Shown here: piece after piece, positions 26,090 to 36,184 of the stretch
Layout of the letters: every line of letters starts with the position of its first letter
How positions within the stretch are numbered: the stretch's first letter is position 1
Source of the DNA: Streptococcus equinus
GTDB lineage: Bacteria > Bacillota > Bacilli > Lactobacillales > Streptococcaceae
NCBI RefSeq assembly: GCF_900101445.1
Contig: NZ_FNKE01000003.1
Location: forward strand, 1 to 64,000
Direction: 5' to 3'
DNA: 64,000 bases
Program-made: the position numbers and the translations under genes
The notes under the pieces: generated by a model
Database searches by the model: none
The model's input: only the letters and a program-made list of their open reading frames with translations
What the model was told of the DNA's origin: nothing

Positions 26090-28292
26090 AAAGAAAACAA
26101 CAAAACACAGACGAACAAGCAATCCTGCATCTAAAGCAACTGCTCTTAAGGTGCTAAAATACGGTTTAATCACTATGATGTCTTTGGTTGTTGCTGGTTT
26201 TCTAATTGGTGGCTCAATCTTTGCATTTTATGTTAGCAGCACACCAAAACTAACAGCAGCTAAATTATCATCAACTAACTCAAGTCTGATTTATGATACC
26301 AATGGAACTTTAATTGCTGACTTGGGTTCTGAAAAACGTGAGAGCGTATCAGCTAACAGCATTCCATTGAACTTGGTTAATGCCGTAACCTCTATCGAAG
26401 ATAAACGTTTCTTCAAACACCGTGGTATCGATGTTTACCGTATCCTCGGAGCAGCACTAAATAACTTCACAAGCTCTAGCACACAAGGTGGTTCAACACT
26501 TGACCAACAGTTAATCAAATTGGCTTACTTCTCAACAAGTGAATCTGACCAAACCTTGAAACGTAAAGCTCAAGAAGCTTGGCTAGCTCTTCAAATGGAA
26601 CGTAAGTATACCAAAGAAGAAATTCTTACCTTCTACATTAACAAAGTGTACATGGGTAACGGTAACTATGGTATGCTAACAGCAGCTAAATCTTACTACG
26701 GTAAAGATTTGAAAGATTTGTCTATTGCGCAGTTAGCTTTACTTGCTGGTATTCCTCAAGCACCAAGTCAATATGACCCTTACACAAATCCAGAAGCTGC
26801 TCAAAACCGTCGTGATACTGTTCTTGCTGAAATGTATGAAGATGGTAACATTACAAAATCTGAATACGATACAGCTCGTGCTACTCCAGTCACAGATGGT
26901 CTGCAAACACTAACTGAATCAACAAGTTATGAACCTTATCTTGATAACTACATCAAAGAAGTTATTCAAGAAGTAAGCGATAAAACTGGTCAAGATATCT
27001 ACTCAGCTGGTTTGAAAGTTTACACAAACGTTGATACAGAAGCTCAAAAATACCTCTGGGATATCTACAACACTGACTCTTACGTCTATTATCCAGATAC
27101 AGACTTACAAGTTGCCTCAACTGTTGTTGATGTAAGCACTGGTAAAGTTATTGCTCAACTTGGTTCACGTAACCAAGATACAACTGTTTCACTCGGAACT
27201 AACCAAGCCGTTCTAACAGACCGTGACTGGGGTTCTACAATGAAACCAATCACAGACTATGCTCCAGCGATTGAAAATGGTGTCTACACAAGTACCGCTG
27301 CTGTCACTAGCGATAGCAAATACTACTGGCCAGGCACTTCAACTCAAATTTATAACTGGGACCGTCAATACTACGGTAACATGACCATTCAAACCGCTAT
27401 CCAACAATCACGTAACGTGCCAGCGGTTAGAGCCCTTGAATCTGTCGGCTTAAATAAAGCTAAATCATTCTTGGAAGGTCTTGGTATTTACTACCCACAA
27501 CTTTATTACTCAAATGCCATCTCAAGTTCAACAAGTGATTCTAGCCAAAAATACGGTGCAAGCAGTGAAAAAATGGCTGCTGCCTATGCCGCATTTGCTA
27601 ACGGTGGAATCTACTACGAACCACAATATGTCAACAAAATCGAATTCAACGATGGTACAAGTAAATCATTTAGCGCATCTGGTAGCCGTGCAATGAAAGA
27701 AACTACAGCTTACTTGATGACTTCAATGATGAAAACTGTTTTAACTTACGGTACTGGTACGAGAGCTGCTCTCCCAGGTATCTACCAAGCTGGTAAAACA
27801 GGTACATCAAACTACTCAGATGATGAACTTGCTGAAATCGAAGAATCAACAGGTATTTACAACAGTTCTGTCGGAACAATGGCTCCCGATGAAATGTTTG
27901 TCGGATACACACCACAGTACTCAATGGCTGTTTGGACAGGTTATAAAAACCGTATGACACCAATTTACGGTAACGGTCTAAACGTTGCAGCTGATGTTTA
28001 CAAAGCTATGCAAAGCTACCTCAACGAAAAATATGGTAGCGGAAGCGAAGACTTTGAAGTTCCTAAAGGTGTTTACACAAGCGGCGGCTATGCTTACTTA
28101 AGCGGCTCAAGCAATTACACTTATTCACCATCATCAAGCTCAGTCTACAGCAACATCTATGGTTCAAGCTCAAGCTCTTCTGAAGAAGCTTCATCTAGTC
28201 AATCATCTAGCGAAGATACTTCATCAACAGAAGCTAGCTCAGAAAGCAGCGAATCTACTGATGCTAACAGCAGCACTGAAGGTAACGAATAA
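26076..28292 (+). CDS. pbp1a: class A penicillin-binding protein 1a
   Basis: The 738-residue bifunctional wall synthase has a cytoplasmic basic tail, a transmembrane helix (about 30-53), and a glycosyltransferase domain (catalytic E108 in [12 protein letters not shown]; second motif GGSTLDQQL near 138-146). Its transpeptidase has S387TMK, S445RN and K574TGT. A Ser/Glu-rich tail covers the last 70 residues. The glycosyltransferase motif has Asp where GGSTxTQQ is usual. The start codon is GTG 26076 inside recU; it has little room for a ribosome site, and an ATT nine bases later is a conceivable alternative. Confidence 0.95.
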   Translation: MITIKKKTTKHRRTSNPASKATALKVLKYGLITMMSLVVAGFLIGGSIFAFYVSSTPKLTAAKLSSTNSSLIYDTNGTLIADLGSEKRESVSANSIPLNLVNAVTSIEDKRFFKHRGIDVYRILGAALNNFTSSSTQGGSTLDQQLIKLAYFSTSESDQTLKRKAQEAWLALQMERKYTKEEILTFYINKVYMGNGNYGMLTAAKSYYGKDLKDLSIAQLALLAGIPQAPSQYDPYTNPEAAQNRRDTVLAEMYEDGNITKSEYDTARATPVTDGLQTLTESTSYEPYLDNYIKEVIQEVSDKTGQDIYSAGLKVYTNVDTEAQKYLWDIYNTDSYVYYPDTDLQVASTVVDVSTGKVIAQLGSRNQDTTVSLGTNQAVLTDRDWGSTMKPITDYAPAIENGVYTSTAAVTSDSKYYWPGTSTQIYNWDRQYYGNMTIQTAIQQSRNVPAVRALESVGLNKAKSFLEGLGIYYPQLYYSNAISSSTSDSSQKYGASSEKMAAAYAAFANGGIYYEPQYVNKIEFNDGTSKSFSASGSRAMKETTAYLMTSMMKTVLTYGTGTRAALPGIYQAGKTGTSNYSDDELAEIEESTGIYNSSVGTMAPDEMFVGYTPQYSMAVWTGYKNRMTPIYGNGLNVAADVYKAMQSYLNEKYGSGSEDFEVPKGVYTSGGYAYLSGSSNYTYSPSSSSVYSNIYGSSSSSSEEASSSQSSSEDTSSTEASSESSESTDANSSTEGNE

Positions 28293-28296
28293 TAAT

Positions 28297-28330
28297 AAAT
28301 CACCCCTGCTTAGTCAGAGGTGATTTTATT
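28297..28330 (+). terminator. pbp1a terminator
   Basis: The stem AAATCACC.CTG with CAG.GGTGATTT is followed by TTATT, shortly after the pbp1a stop. Confidence 0.8.
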
Positions 28331-28334
28331 GTGC

Positions 28335-28368
28335 CAAAAAACGCTAGCTGATATCAGCTAACGTTTTT
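28335..28368 (-). terminator. pepC terminator
   Basis: A long hairpin centred on TAGCTGATATCAGCTA with flanking AAAACG/CGTTTT arms is followed by a T run on the minus strand. Confidence 0.85.
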
Positions 28369-28377
28369 AGTTTTATA

Positions 28378-29715
28378 TTATTTGCTTGCAAGAGCCCCCA
28401 TTGGATCCCAAGGTGCAAGAACGATTGGTTCAGCTTCATAAGCTGCGCGTTCTTCTGCTGTCAAGAATTCTTTACGTACCACGATTTGGTAAGTGAATTC
28501 ATCCATCCAAGCATCTGAAGCAACAAAGTAACCTTTGTTACCAACTTTATCTCCCCATGAATTTTCAACTTTCCATTTAAGAGATTTGCCATTTTCATCC
28601 AAATCAACACCTGTAAGAACCATGGCGTGTGTCATCAAGCTTTCGCTGTAATCAAGACGACCTGCTTTATCTTGTGTGAAGCTGATATCCATAGCTGTTT
28701 CAAAATCGTAAACATTTGTTGCCATGATACCTTTTTGGCGGTCTGAAATTTGGCCAACATCAGAACCAAACCAGACAGTTTCACCAGCTTGCATTTGCGC
28801 GATAGCTAATTCTTTGAAACGTTCCATATCAAGGTTGATGTAACGAACGTCACGGCTACCAACCACGTTACCAAGCATTTCAACAGTGTATGATTTACCA
28901 TAAGGTTTATCAGCTGTTGGGGCATTGATAACTGATACGTATTCAGAAAGATCTAAACCAACGTATTTTTTGAAGAATTCTTGTGGTGTGATATTTTTAT
29001 CTGAATGATAGTTATTATCTTTATCACGGTAAGCAAAATCAAATGTACGTGGTGGCAAGCCAAGATTAATAGATAAGAAATTGAAGACTTCTTGAAGAAG
29101 AGCTTCTTTTTTAGCTTGAACAGCTTTGTCATCAGCACCTGCTGCAATTGCTTCACGCAAAATTTGTGCGTCTTGACGCAACAATTTGTTAAGGTATTGG
29201 TTCAATTCGCGACTGTTGCTTGATGAAATTGATTCTGGGTAAGCAGCTTTGGGCACAACACCGTATTTTTCAAAAAGAGCAACAACCATATCCCATTGAC
29301 CACCATCTTGTTGTGGTACATCAAGTAAGAATTTTACTTTACGGCTACCAAGTTCTTGGTCAGCAGTTGCAATAACTTGTTCTAAGAACCAGTTTGATTT
29401 TTCGTATTTGTCCCAGAAGAATGTGTGCGCTTGAGAAAGTTCGAAGTTTTCCAAGTTAAGGTCTGAGATCATTTTATGACGGAAAGTATTAAGAGCTGCA
29501 AACATCCAGCAACGACCTGAAGCTTTTTGGTTAGCAACTTTATCTTTTGTTAAATCAATTGAAAAAGCGTGGTCGTTTTCCATTTCACTTTGACGTGTTT
29601 CAAGTGATTTTAACAATCCATTGTGAGTTACAGCATTTTCAACAGCACGCAATTTGCTATCAGCTTGAAAGTCAGCAAATAGCTTATCAGTAAATGTTGA
29701 TGATAATTCTGACAT
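28378..29715 (-). CDS. pepC: aminopeptidase C (bleomycin hydrolase family)
   Basis: The 445-residue cytoplasmic C1-type cysteine peptidase releases N-terminal amino acids from peptides. The catalytic Cys is C69 in ASGRCWMFAALN, the His lies in LMTHAMVLTG (about 365), and the Asn in WKVENSWGDK (about 386). Length fits PepC, which forms a hexamer. It has its own consensus-like promoter and terminator, so it is monocistronic. Confidence 0.96.
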   Translation of the reverse strand: MSELSSTFTDKLFADFQADSKLRAVENAVTHNGLLKSLETRQSEMENDHAFSIDLTKDKVANQKASGRCWMFAALNTFRHKMISDLNLENFELSQAHTFFWDKYEKSNWFLEQVIATADQELGSRKVKFLLDVPQQDGGQWDMVVALFEKYGVVPKAAYPESISSSNSRELNQYLNKLLRQDAQILREAIAAGADDKAVQAKKEALLQEVFNFLSINLGLPPRTFDFAYRDKDNNYHSDKNITPQEFFKKYVGLDLSEYVSVINAPTADKPYGKSYTVEMLGNVVGSRDVRYINLDMERFKELAIAQMQAGETVWFGSDVGQISDRQKGIMATNVYDFETAMDISFTQDKAGRLDYSESLMTHAMVLTGVDLDENGKSLKWKVENSWGDKVGNKGYFVASDAWMDEFTYQIVVRKEFLTAEERAAYEAEPIVLAPWDPMGALASK

Positions 29716-29784
29716 AATTCCTCCTATAATGTGGCTAAGTTCTCATGTAATATTTTCTGACTTAACCTAACTTAACTAATAACC

Positions 29785-29812
29785 ATTATAACGCTTATTA
29801 AGCATTTTTCAA
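29785..29812 (-). promoter_or_regulatory. pepC promoter
   Basis: On the minus strand TTGAAA (29807-29812), 16-nt spacer, TATAAT (29785-29790). The spacer contains the palindromic GCTTAATAAGC. Confidence 0.7.
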
Positions 29813-29908
29813 GAGAAATTGTAGAACTTTTTGAAACTTTCAAAAAAATGTGTAAACTTTCATAACAGTATATGTCAGAATTTTCAAACAATAATACTAA
29901 AACCAAAC

Positions 29909-29933
29909 AAAAAAGCCCAAATAGGGCTTTTTG
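29909..29933 (-). terminator. nadE terminator
   Basis: The stem AAAAGCCC/GGGCTTTT with a 5-nt loop has T/A runs on both sides, 10 nt past the nadE stop. Confidence 0.85.
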
Positions 29934-29943
29934 ATTTTGAAAT

Positions 29944-30768
29944 TTATTTCCAGAAATCGTCAAATACTGTGATTGGCAAGTGACGTTTGTGTTCTGTTTT
30001 ATTCCACCAGTTTTCGATTTTAGCTTGTGCTTCTGCTGAAACTGTTTTACCTTCAAGATAATCATCGATATCGTTGTAAGTAACGCCTAGTGCTACTTCA
30101 TCAGCGATACCAGGACGGTTTTCTTCTAAGTCAGCTGTTGGAATTTTTTCGTAGATAGCTGGGTCAGCACCAAGCTCTGCCAATAATTGTTTACCTTGAC
30201 GTTTGTTAAGGCGATAAAGTGGAATCACGTCAGCACCACCATCACCAAATTTTGTAAAGAATCCAGTGATGTTTTCTGCAGCGTGGTCAGTACCAATAAC
30301 AGCACCACTATTTGCACCTGCTACAGCGTATTGAGTAATCATACGTTGACGAGCTTTGATGTTCCCTTTGTTAAAGTCAGAAACGTCAATACCAGCTTTT
30401 TCAAGTTCATGAACTTGTCCATCAACAGCTTCTTTGATGTTTACAGCAATGCTAACATCTGGTTTGATGAATTTAAGCGCACGTTGTGCATCTTCTTCGT
30501 CAGCTTGAACACCGTATGGCAAACGAACTGCGATGAATTTGTAGCTGTCATCACCAGTTTCAGCACGCAATTCTTCCATAGCGATTTGTGCCAAACGTCC
30601 TGCCAAGCTAGAATCTTGACCACCAGAAATACCAAGCACATAAGATTTCAAGAAAGAGTGTTTTTTCATGTAATCTTTCAAGAAATCAACAGACACACGG
30701 ATTTCTTCTTTAGGGTCAATACTTGGTTTAACACCCAATTCTGCAATGATTTTTTCTTGTAATGTCAT
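29944..30768 (-). CDS. nadE: NH3-dependent NAD+ synthetase
   Basis: The 274-residue synthetase amidates nicotinate adenine dinucleotide to NAD+. It has the ATP pyrophosphatase motif SGGQDSSL (48-55), the [20 protein letters not shown] substrate region (about 160-179) and no glutaminase domain, so it uses ammonia. The start overlaps the pncB stop, showing a two-gene NAD salvage operon, pncB-nadE. Confidence 0.96.
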   Translation of the reverse strand: MTLQEKIIAELGVKPSIDPKEEIRVSVDFLKDYMKKHSFLKSYVLGISGGQDSSLAGRLAQIAMEELRAETGDDSYKFIAVRLPYGVQADEEDAQRALKFIKPDVSIAVNIKEAVDGQVHELEKAGIDVSDFNKGNIKARQRMITQYAVAGANSGAVIGTDHAAENITGFFTKFGDGGADVIPLYRLNKRQGKQLLAELGADPAIYEKIPTADLEENRPGIADEVALGVTYNDIDDYLEGKTVSAEAQAKIENWWNKTEHKRHLPITVFDDFWK

Positions 30769-32228
30769 TACTTAACTTCTCCTTTTTGTTGAGCTTCTTT
30801 GCGAATACGGTCGATAAGATCCATTTTGTTTTGCCAAACTTCTTGTGACAAGTCAACTGGATAATCTTGTGGGTTAAGTAGACGTTTGTATTCGTCCCAA
30901 AGTTTGTCGTATTCTTTGCGAGCATAATCTTGGATTTCAGCAAGTGTTGGCAAATCGTAAACCAATTCACCTTTATCAAAGATATCAACAAGGAGAGGAA
31001 CAGCTTCAAAATCTTTTACTGTTTTATTGATGTAAGTGTATGTTGGGTGGAACATGTAAACTTCATCAAGTTGGTTAACATCTGTATCAGTGAAAGTGAT
31101 GTAGTCACCTTCTGTTTTATTTCTTTCGCGACTTGTGATGCGCCAAACTTGTTTTTTACCTGGTGTAGACACTTTTTCAGCGTTGTTAGACAATTTGATA
31201 GTGTCTTGCATTACACCGTTTTCATCTTCGATTGAGACAATTTTGTAAACAGCTCCAAGAGCTGGTTGGTCATAAGCTGTGATAAGTTTTGTACCAACAC
31301 CCCAAACGTCAATTTTGGCTTTTTGCATTTTAAGGTTAAGAATGGTATTTTCATCCAAATCATTTGAAGCGTAAATTTTAGCATCTGGGTAACCTGCGGC
31401 ATCCAATTGTTCGCGGATTTTTTTAGACAAGTAAGCCATATCACCAGAGTCAATACGAACTCCGAGGAAGTTAATCTTGTCGCCAAGTTCATTGGCTACA
31501 CGAATAGCTGCTGGAACACCCAAACGAAGTGTATCATAAGTATCAACCAAAAAGACGCAATCTTTGTGAGTGCCTGCGTAAGCCATGAAGGCTTCATAGT
31601 CATCACCGTAAGCTTGAACAAGAGCGTGTGCGTGTGTTCCTGATACTGGAATATCAAACATTTTACCAGCACGAACATTTGATGTGGCATTAGCACCACC
31701 GATTACAGCAGCACGTGTTCCCCAAATTGCTGCATCCATTTCTTGAGCACGACGGCTACCGAATTCTAACAATGGTTCGTCATTAATAACTGAACGAATA
31801 CGAGCAGCTTTTGTGGCAATCAACGTTTGGAAGTTTACGATGTTAAGCAAAGCTGTTTCAACCAATTGACATTGTGCCAAAGGTCCTTCCACTTGGACGA
31901 TTGGTTCATTAGCGAAAACAAGGTCACCTTCTTGAGCTGAACGAATGGTTAATTCTAATTTAAAATCTTTCAAATAAGCGATGAAATCAGCTGGATAACC
32001 TAAATCTTCTAAGTAAGCAATATCTGTTTCTGTAAAACGAAGGTTTTTAAGGTATTCAACCATACGTTGCAAACCAGCAAAAACAGCATAGCCATTTGAA
32101 AATGGTTCTTTACGGAAAAAGACTTCAAAAACCGCTTTACGGTTGTGAATGCCTTTATCGAAATAAACTTGCATCATATTAATTTGATACAAATCTGTGT
32201 GGAGAGTTAAACTATCATCTTGATACAT
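30768..32228 (-). CDS. pncB: nicotinate phosphoribosyltransferase
   Basis: The 486-residue enzyme converts nicotinate and PRPP to nicotinate mononucleotide, the entry step of NAD salvage. N-terminal [18 protein letters not shown], the central [12 protein letters not shown] and the C-terminal phosphate-binding GVGTKL are typical. I start at ATG 32228 ([10 protein letters not shown]), preceded by AAAAAGGGGATA; a longer frame upstream is not supported. An extended -10 promoter lies about 100 nt upstream with a hairpin leader between. It is coupled to nadE. Confidence 0.95.
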   Translation of the reverse strand: MYQDDSLTLHTDLYQINMMQVYFDKGIHNRKAVFEVFFRKEPFSNGYAVFAGLQRMVEYLKNLRFTETDIAYLEDLGYPADFIAYLKDFKLELTIRSAQEGDLVFANEPIVQVEGPLAQCQLVETALLNIVNFQTLIATKAARIRSVINDEPLLEFGSRRAQEMDAAIWGTRAAVIGGANATSNVRAGKMFDIPVSGTHAHALVQAYGDDYEAFMAYAGTHKDCVFLVDTYDTLRLGVPAAIRVANELGDKINFLGVRIDSGDMAYLSKKIREQLDAAGYPDAKIYASNDLDENTILNLKMQKAKIDVWGVGTKLITAYDQPALGAVYKIVSIEDENGVMQDTIKLSNNAEKVSTPGKKQVWRITSRERNKTEGDYITFTDTDVNQLDEVYMFHPTYTYINKTVKDFEAVPLLVDIFDKGELVYDLPTLAEIQDYARKEYDKLWDEYKRLLNPQDYPVDLSQEVWQNKMDLIDRIRKEAQQKGEVK

Positions 32229-32255
32229 GTGGTATCCCCTTTTTAAAAATATCGA

Positions 32256-32338
32256 CCCAATGCTAGTCTTATTACATCTGGTTTTAACAACCTCTGCTAG
32301 CATTTGTCAAAAGATTAATTATCCCCCATATTATAGCA
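32256..32338 (-). promoter_or_regulatory. pncB-nadE promoter and hairpin leader
   Basis: The minus strand has TGCTATAAT, an extended -10 with TATAAT at 32330-32335. The leader of about 95 nt holds inverted arms AATGCTAG (32297-32304) and CTAGCATT (32259-32266) around a 30-nt loop. The role of the leader is unknown. Confidence 0.5.
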
Positions 32339-32444
32339 CAATTACGAGAGACTGGCTAAAACTTTGTGAGGTTTTGCGCAAAGATTTGAAAAAAATCTGA
32401 CTTTCAGAAAAGTTTTTCACAGTCTTTCTAGCTTTTCAGCCACT

Positions 32445-32473
32445 AAAAAAACCGAGAGGGAATCTCGGTTTTC
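32445..32473 (-). terminator. trxB terminator
   Basis: The stem AAACCGAGA/TCTCGGTTT is followed by a T run on the minus strand, directly after the trxB stop. Confidence 0.9.
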
Positions 32474-32475
32474 TG

Positions 32476-33390
32476 TTATTTCATATTTTCGATATATTGG
32501 TAAACACCTTGTCCGGCAATAGCGCCATCACCAACTGCTGTTGTGATTTGGCGAAGTTCTTTCTTACGCACATCACCGATGGCAAAGATACCTGGAATAG
32601 CTGTCTTCATGTGGTCATCTGTGATAACCCAACCAGCTTCATCTGTAATGCCAAGTCCTTCAACCATTTTTGAAACTGGGTCAACACCAACGTAGATGAA
32701 AATACCACCAAACTCATGTTCACTGATTTCACCAGTTTTAACATTTTCCACAACAACACCTGAAACCTTGATGTCATTTCCTTTGATTTCTTTGACAACA
32801 GAATCCCAGATGAAATTGATTTTCTCGTTAGCAAAAGCACGGTCTTGCAAAATCTTTTGTGCGCGTAGTTCATCACGACGGTGAATAATCGTTACTGATT
32901 TTGCAAATTGTGTTAGATAACCAGCTTCTTCAACAGCTGAGTCACCACCACCGACAACCAATAAATCTTGGTTACGGAAGAAAGCTCCATCACAAACTGC
33001 ACAGTATGACACCCCACGGCTTGTGTACTCTTCTTCACCAGCTACGCCAAGGGCACGGTTTTTAGCACCAGTTGCCAAAATAATTGTCTTAGCTTCATAA
33101 GTAGCATCTTCAGTGATGACGCGTTTAACATCGCCATCATCTTCAATGCTTTTAACGATACCATAAATATTTTCCACACCAAATTTTTCGAGCGGTGCGT
33201 GCATTTTCATTGACAATTCTGGTCCAGAAATGTGATCGTAACCTGGGTAGTTTTCAATTTCTGATGTATTATTCATTTGCCCACCAGGAGCACCTTGTTC
33301 AATAATACCAACTTTCAAGTTAGCACGTGCGGCATAAAGTCCAGCAGTCATCCCTGCAGGACCTGAACCAATAATTAATGTATCGTACAT
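32476..33390 (-). CDS. trxB: thioredoxin-disulfide reductase
   Basis: The 304-residue low-molecular-weight flavoprotein passes electrons from NADPH to thioredoxin. FAD motif GSGPAGMTAGLYAAR (8-22), redox-active C130AVC133 and the NADPH motif VVGGGDSAVEEAGYL (near 145) are all present. CGAGGT precedes the ATG. It follows a small DUF4059 gene and a cystine ABC importer on the same strand, a plausible link between cystine import and thiol reduction. Confidence 0.97.
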   Translation of the reverse strand: MYDTLIIGSGPAGMTAGLYAARANLKVGIIEQGAPGGQMNNTSEIENYPGYDHISGPELSMKMHAPLEKFGVENIYGIVKSIEDDGDVKRVITEDATYEAKTIILATGAKNRALGVAGEEEYTSRGVSYCAVCDGAFFRNQDLLVVGGGDSAVEEAGYLTQFAKSVTIIHRRDELRAQKILQDRAFANEKINFIWDSVVKEIKGNDIKVSGVVVENVKTGEISEHEFGGIFIYVGVDPVSKMVEGLGITDEAGWVITDDHMKTAIPGIFAIGDVRKKELRQITTAVGDGAIAGQGVYQYIENMK

Positions 33391-33456
33391 GTATTTTTTA
33401 CCTCGTTTTATCGATTATTTTTCTATTCTATCAAGCTCATCTCTAAAACACAATTA

Positions 33457-33681
33457 TTATGCTTTAAACATCAATAAAATGGCCATAAAGGCAAAAGAAA
33501 GAACTGGAATGACCATAATAGATATCATCAAAATATCATACAAAAAAGCTTGGCGTTCTTTGGCTGTTTTATCATATTTGCGTCTAGCTCGCCAAAAATT
33601 CCAAAAAACACCAACTAAAAAAACACTGATAATTGATAAAAGTAATCCCTGAATATAGAGACTAAAAATTTCTAAAAACAT
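33457..33681 (-). CDS. DUF4059 family small membrane protein
   Basis: The 74-residue protein has two hydrophobic helices (about 8-27 and 49-71) separated by a basic segment (RARRKYDKTAKERQ), so it is a small two-span membrane protein. It resembles the DUF4059 family, which I know only from streptococci and which has no assigned function. AAGGTG precedes the ATG. It lies between the cystine importer and trxB on one strand, which suggests but does not prove a redox or transport role. Confidence 0.8.
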   Translation of the reverse strand: MFLEIFSLYIQGLLLSIISVFLVGVFWNFWRARRKYDKTAKERQAFLYDILMISIMVIPVLSFAFMAILLMFKA

Positions 33682-33712
33682 ATTTCACCTTGCACTCGTA
33701 TTCTATTTTGCT

Positions 33713-33741
33713 CTAAAAAAGCTGAAAAAAACTTTCAGCTC
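33713..33741 (-). terminator. terminator after the cystine importer operon
   Basis: The stem AGCTGAAA/TTTCAGCT with a 5-nt loop is followed on the minus strand by TTTTTTAG. Confidence 0.8.
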
Positions 33742-33763
33742 TTATTATATCAAATCTGTGTCT

Positions 33764-34507
33764 TTAAATATACGTTTTTGTATAATTTGCAAAGAATTCT
33801 TTAGTTCTTGCTTCCTTGGGGTGTTTAAAAATCTCTTCTGGTCGACCAGCTTCAAGAATGCGTCCCTTATCCAAAAAAAGAACTTTATCAGCCACTTGAT
33901 AAACAAAATTCATATCATGGCTCACCAAAATCATAGTTTGTCCTGCTTTTGCAGCATCTGCAATTGATTTTTCCACTTCTCCAACCAACTCTGGATCAAG
34001 GGCAGAAGTAGGTTCATCTAAAAGAAGGACATCAGGTTTCATGGCAAGAGCTCGCGCTAAAGCCACGCGCTGCTTTTGCCCGCCTGATAAATGCCTTGGG
34101 TAATGATTCTCACGATCAGACAAACCAACTTTAGCTAATTCCTCTTTAGCAATCTTAGTTGCCTCAGCATCTGATAGTTTTTTGACAATCTTTAAGCCTT
34201 CTTTGACATTTTCAAGTGCAGTGCGGCGTTCAAAAAGGTTAAATTGCTGAAAAACCATAGCCAGTTTTCGACGCAACTCAAGCACTTCTTCTTTGGTGAT
34301 GTTTTGAAAATCAACCTTGAAATCATCAATAGCAATGCTCCCATAGTCAGCTTGCTCTAAATAATTCAAGCTACGTAAAAACGTTGACTTTCCTGCTCCA
34401 GATGCTCCAACAAGAGCTAAGACTTCACCCTTTTTAATAGCCACATCTAAACCATCTAAAACCTTCTGACCAGAGAATGCTTTTGTTAAATTTGAAATCT
34501 TAATCAT
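33764..34507 (-). CDS. tcyC: amino acid (cystine) ABC transporter ATPase, TcyC-like
   Basis: The 247-residue polar amino acid transport ATPase has Walker A GASGAGKST (34-42), Q-loop VFQQFNLFER, signature LSGGQKQRVALARAL (near 142) and Walker B VLLLDEPTSALD. It powers the importer formed with the adjacent permease and lipoprotein. The assignment to cystine rests on the CYS-box before the first gene and on the location beside trxB, as for tcyABC in S. mutans; the sequence alone would say only polar amino acid. Confidence 0.85.
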   Translation of the reverse strand: MIKISNLTKAFSGQKVLDGLDVAIKKGEVLALVGASGAGKSTFLRSLNYLEQADYGSIAIDDFKVDFQNITKEEVLELRRKLAMVFQQFNLFERRTALENVKEGLKIVKKLSDAEATKIAKEELAKVGLSDRENHYPRHLSGGQKQRVALARALAMKPDVLLLDEPTSALDPELVGEVEKSIADAAKAGQTMILVSHDMNFVYQVADKVLFLDKGRILEAGRPEEIFKHPKEARTKEFFANYTKTYI

Positions 34508-35310
34508 TAGCGAATATCTCCTGTTATCGTATCTTGGCTTATTTTTGGTGTATCAATAGTCATTTTTTTCTCAATTAAACGACCAATTTGTTCGATGATA
34601 ATGCTGATAACCCAGTAAACCAGAGCGACCGAAATATATCGTTCAAAGTAACGGTAATCTGACCCACCTAAAATCTGAGCTTGGGCAAACATTTCAACAA
34701 TCCCAGCATTAAAGGCTAGCGATGTTCCTTTGGTCAAACCAATTAAACTGTTAATCAATGTTGGTGTGGCAATCACCGCAGCATTTGGAATAATCACACG
34801 GCGATAAACTTGAAACGAAGTCATTCCAAGACTACGCGCAGCTTCGATTTCACCAACGTTTACAGCTTGAATAGCCGCACGAATGGTCTCGCTAGTATAG
34901 GCAGCTTCATTAAAAGCAAATGCTGTCACAGCAAAAACTGAGGCAGGAATGGCATTAATATTCCAGTCAAAACCGTATTTTAGTTTAAGAAATTTTAAAA
35001 AGAGTGGGATGCCGTAGTAAGTCAGCATCAACTGAACCAAAATCGGTGTTCCACGTAAAAAACTGACAAAAACAGCTTGAATAGGATATAAAACCTTTGG
35101 GCGATTGATTTTCACAATAGCAAAGACTAAAGCTAAAATCAAACCAAAGAAAGCACCTGCCAAAGTCAAGCCGAGAGTTGTTGGCAAATGTCCCAACAAA
35201 TCAGGGATAGCATCAAAGACCGCACGCCAACTAAAAAGCTGACCTTCAGGGATTTTTTCAACTAACTTATCATACCAAGATAAGCCAGTTGCGAGTGTTA
35301 TAAAAGACAT
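34507..35310 (-). CDS. tcyB: amino acid (cystine) ABC transporter permease, TcyB-like
   Basis: The 267-residue HisM/GlnP-type permease has about five transmembrane segments. The ATPase-contact motif is EAARSLGMTSFQVYRRVIIPNA (about 176-197, two stretches), preceded by the FNEAAYTSETIRAAIQAV helix. It starts and stops tightly against its neighbours (one-base overlap with tcyC; 14 nt after tcyA), so the three genes form one operon. Confidence 0.85.
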   Translation of the reverse strand: MSFITLATGLSWYDKLVEKIPEGQLFSWRAVFDAIPDLLGHLPTTLGLTLAGAFFGLILALVFAIVKINRPKVLYPIQAVFVSFLRGTPILVQLMLTYYGIPLFLKFLKLKYGFDWNINAIPASVFAVTAFAFNEAAYTSETIRAAIQAVNVGEIEAARSLGMTSFQVYRRVIIPNAAVIATPTLINSLIGLTKGTSLAFNAGIVEMFAQAQILGGSDYRYFERYISVALVYWVISIIIEQIGRLIEKKMTIDTPKISQDTITGDIR

Positions 35311-35324
35311 GGAAACTCCTTCTT

Positions 35325-36152
35325 TTAAGATTTAACTGATGAGACAAAATCACCGCCAAAGTAAGTTTGACTTAATTCAGCTAATGTTCCATCTTCTTTT
35401 AGAGTTTTAAGGCGTTTATTAACGAATGCTTGCAGTTCTTTACCATCACTAGTATCAGCGAACAAGAGATATTCTAGTCCATCATTTTCACCACCAACTT
35501 TTTCTTTAACATTAGTTACTGTTAAATTAAAGCCTTGGTCCTCAACCAAATAATTTGAAGAAATGGCATCGTAAAGAATAAAATCGATCGTTCCATTTTC
35601 AATGTGTTGAACACGTGTCGTTAAACCAGTTGAACTTGCTGCATACTTGATTTTAATCGGTTCTTTATCTGGATTATCTTTGTTCCATTTTTCCAAAGCT
35701 TGAGCGTAGTTTGACCCTGAAATGACTTCCGTTTTTTTGCCTGATAAATCATCTAAACTATCATAGCTTGTCCCTTCAGCACTCGTAATTGCATAGTTTG
35801 AGTGTGAAATTGGATCTGAGAAAAGGTATTTTTGGGCACGTTCTTCATTGTAGTTAAAATCATTTGCCGCAATTTGATAACGGTCAGCATCCACACCCGT
35901 TAAAATAGAATCAAAAGCTGTTGTCACAAACTCTACTTTGTATTCTTTTGAGTCTTTGAAAATAGCTTTAACCACATCGATATCATAACCTTTAAAGGCT
36001 TTATTTTCCTTATAAGTAAATGGTGCTGTATCTGAGTCGGTTGCTACTTTGATGACCTTTTTGCCACCTGATTGCGTCTGAGTTGAGCAAGCTGAAAGCA
36101 CCAAAGTAACTATCGCTAAAAAGGCTACTGTCAAAATGTTTGTCTTTTTCAT
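35325..36152 (-). CDS. tcyA: amino acid (cystine) ABC transporter substrate-binding lipoprotein, TcyA-like
   Basis: The 275-residue protein has a lipoprotein signal peptide (MKKTNILTVAFLAIVTLVLS, lipobox LSAC with Cys near 22) and a type II periplasmic-binding domain of the SBP_bac_3 family (KVIKVATDSDTAPFTYKENK ... GYDIDVVKAIFK). It is the cell-surface receptor of the importer. A CYS-box core lies about 80-100 nt upstream, arguing for cystine or a related sulfur compound. GAGGAAGAGAG precedes the ATG. Confidence 0.87.
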   Translation of the reverse strand: MKKTNILTVAFLAIVTLVLSACSTQTQSGGKKVIKVATDSDTAPFTYKENKAFKGYDIDVVKAIFKDSKEYKVEFVTTAFDSILTGVDADRYQIAANDFNYNEERAQKYLFSDPISHSNYAITSAEGTSYDSLDDLSGKKTEVISGSNYAQALEKWNKDNPDKEPIKIKYAASSTGLTTRVQHIENGTIDFILYDAISSNYLVEDQGFNLTVTNVKEKVGGENDGLEYLLFADTSDGKELQAFVNKRLKTLKEDGTLAELSQTYFGGDFVSSVKS

Positions 36153-36184
36153 CTCTCTTCCTCTTTTCTAATCATCTTTGTTAC

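Noticed and set aside
33744..33752. Extended -10 TGATATAAT on the minus strand just after tcyC
   Set aside because: It lies directly before the tcyC terminator hairpin, so a transcript from it would end at once; probably chance in AT-rich spacer.
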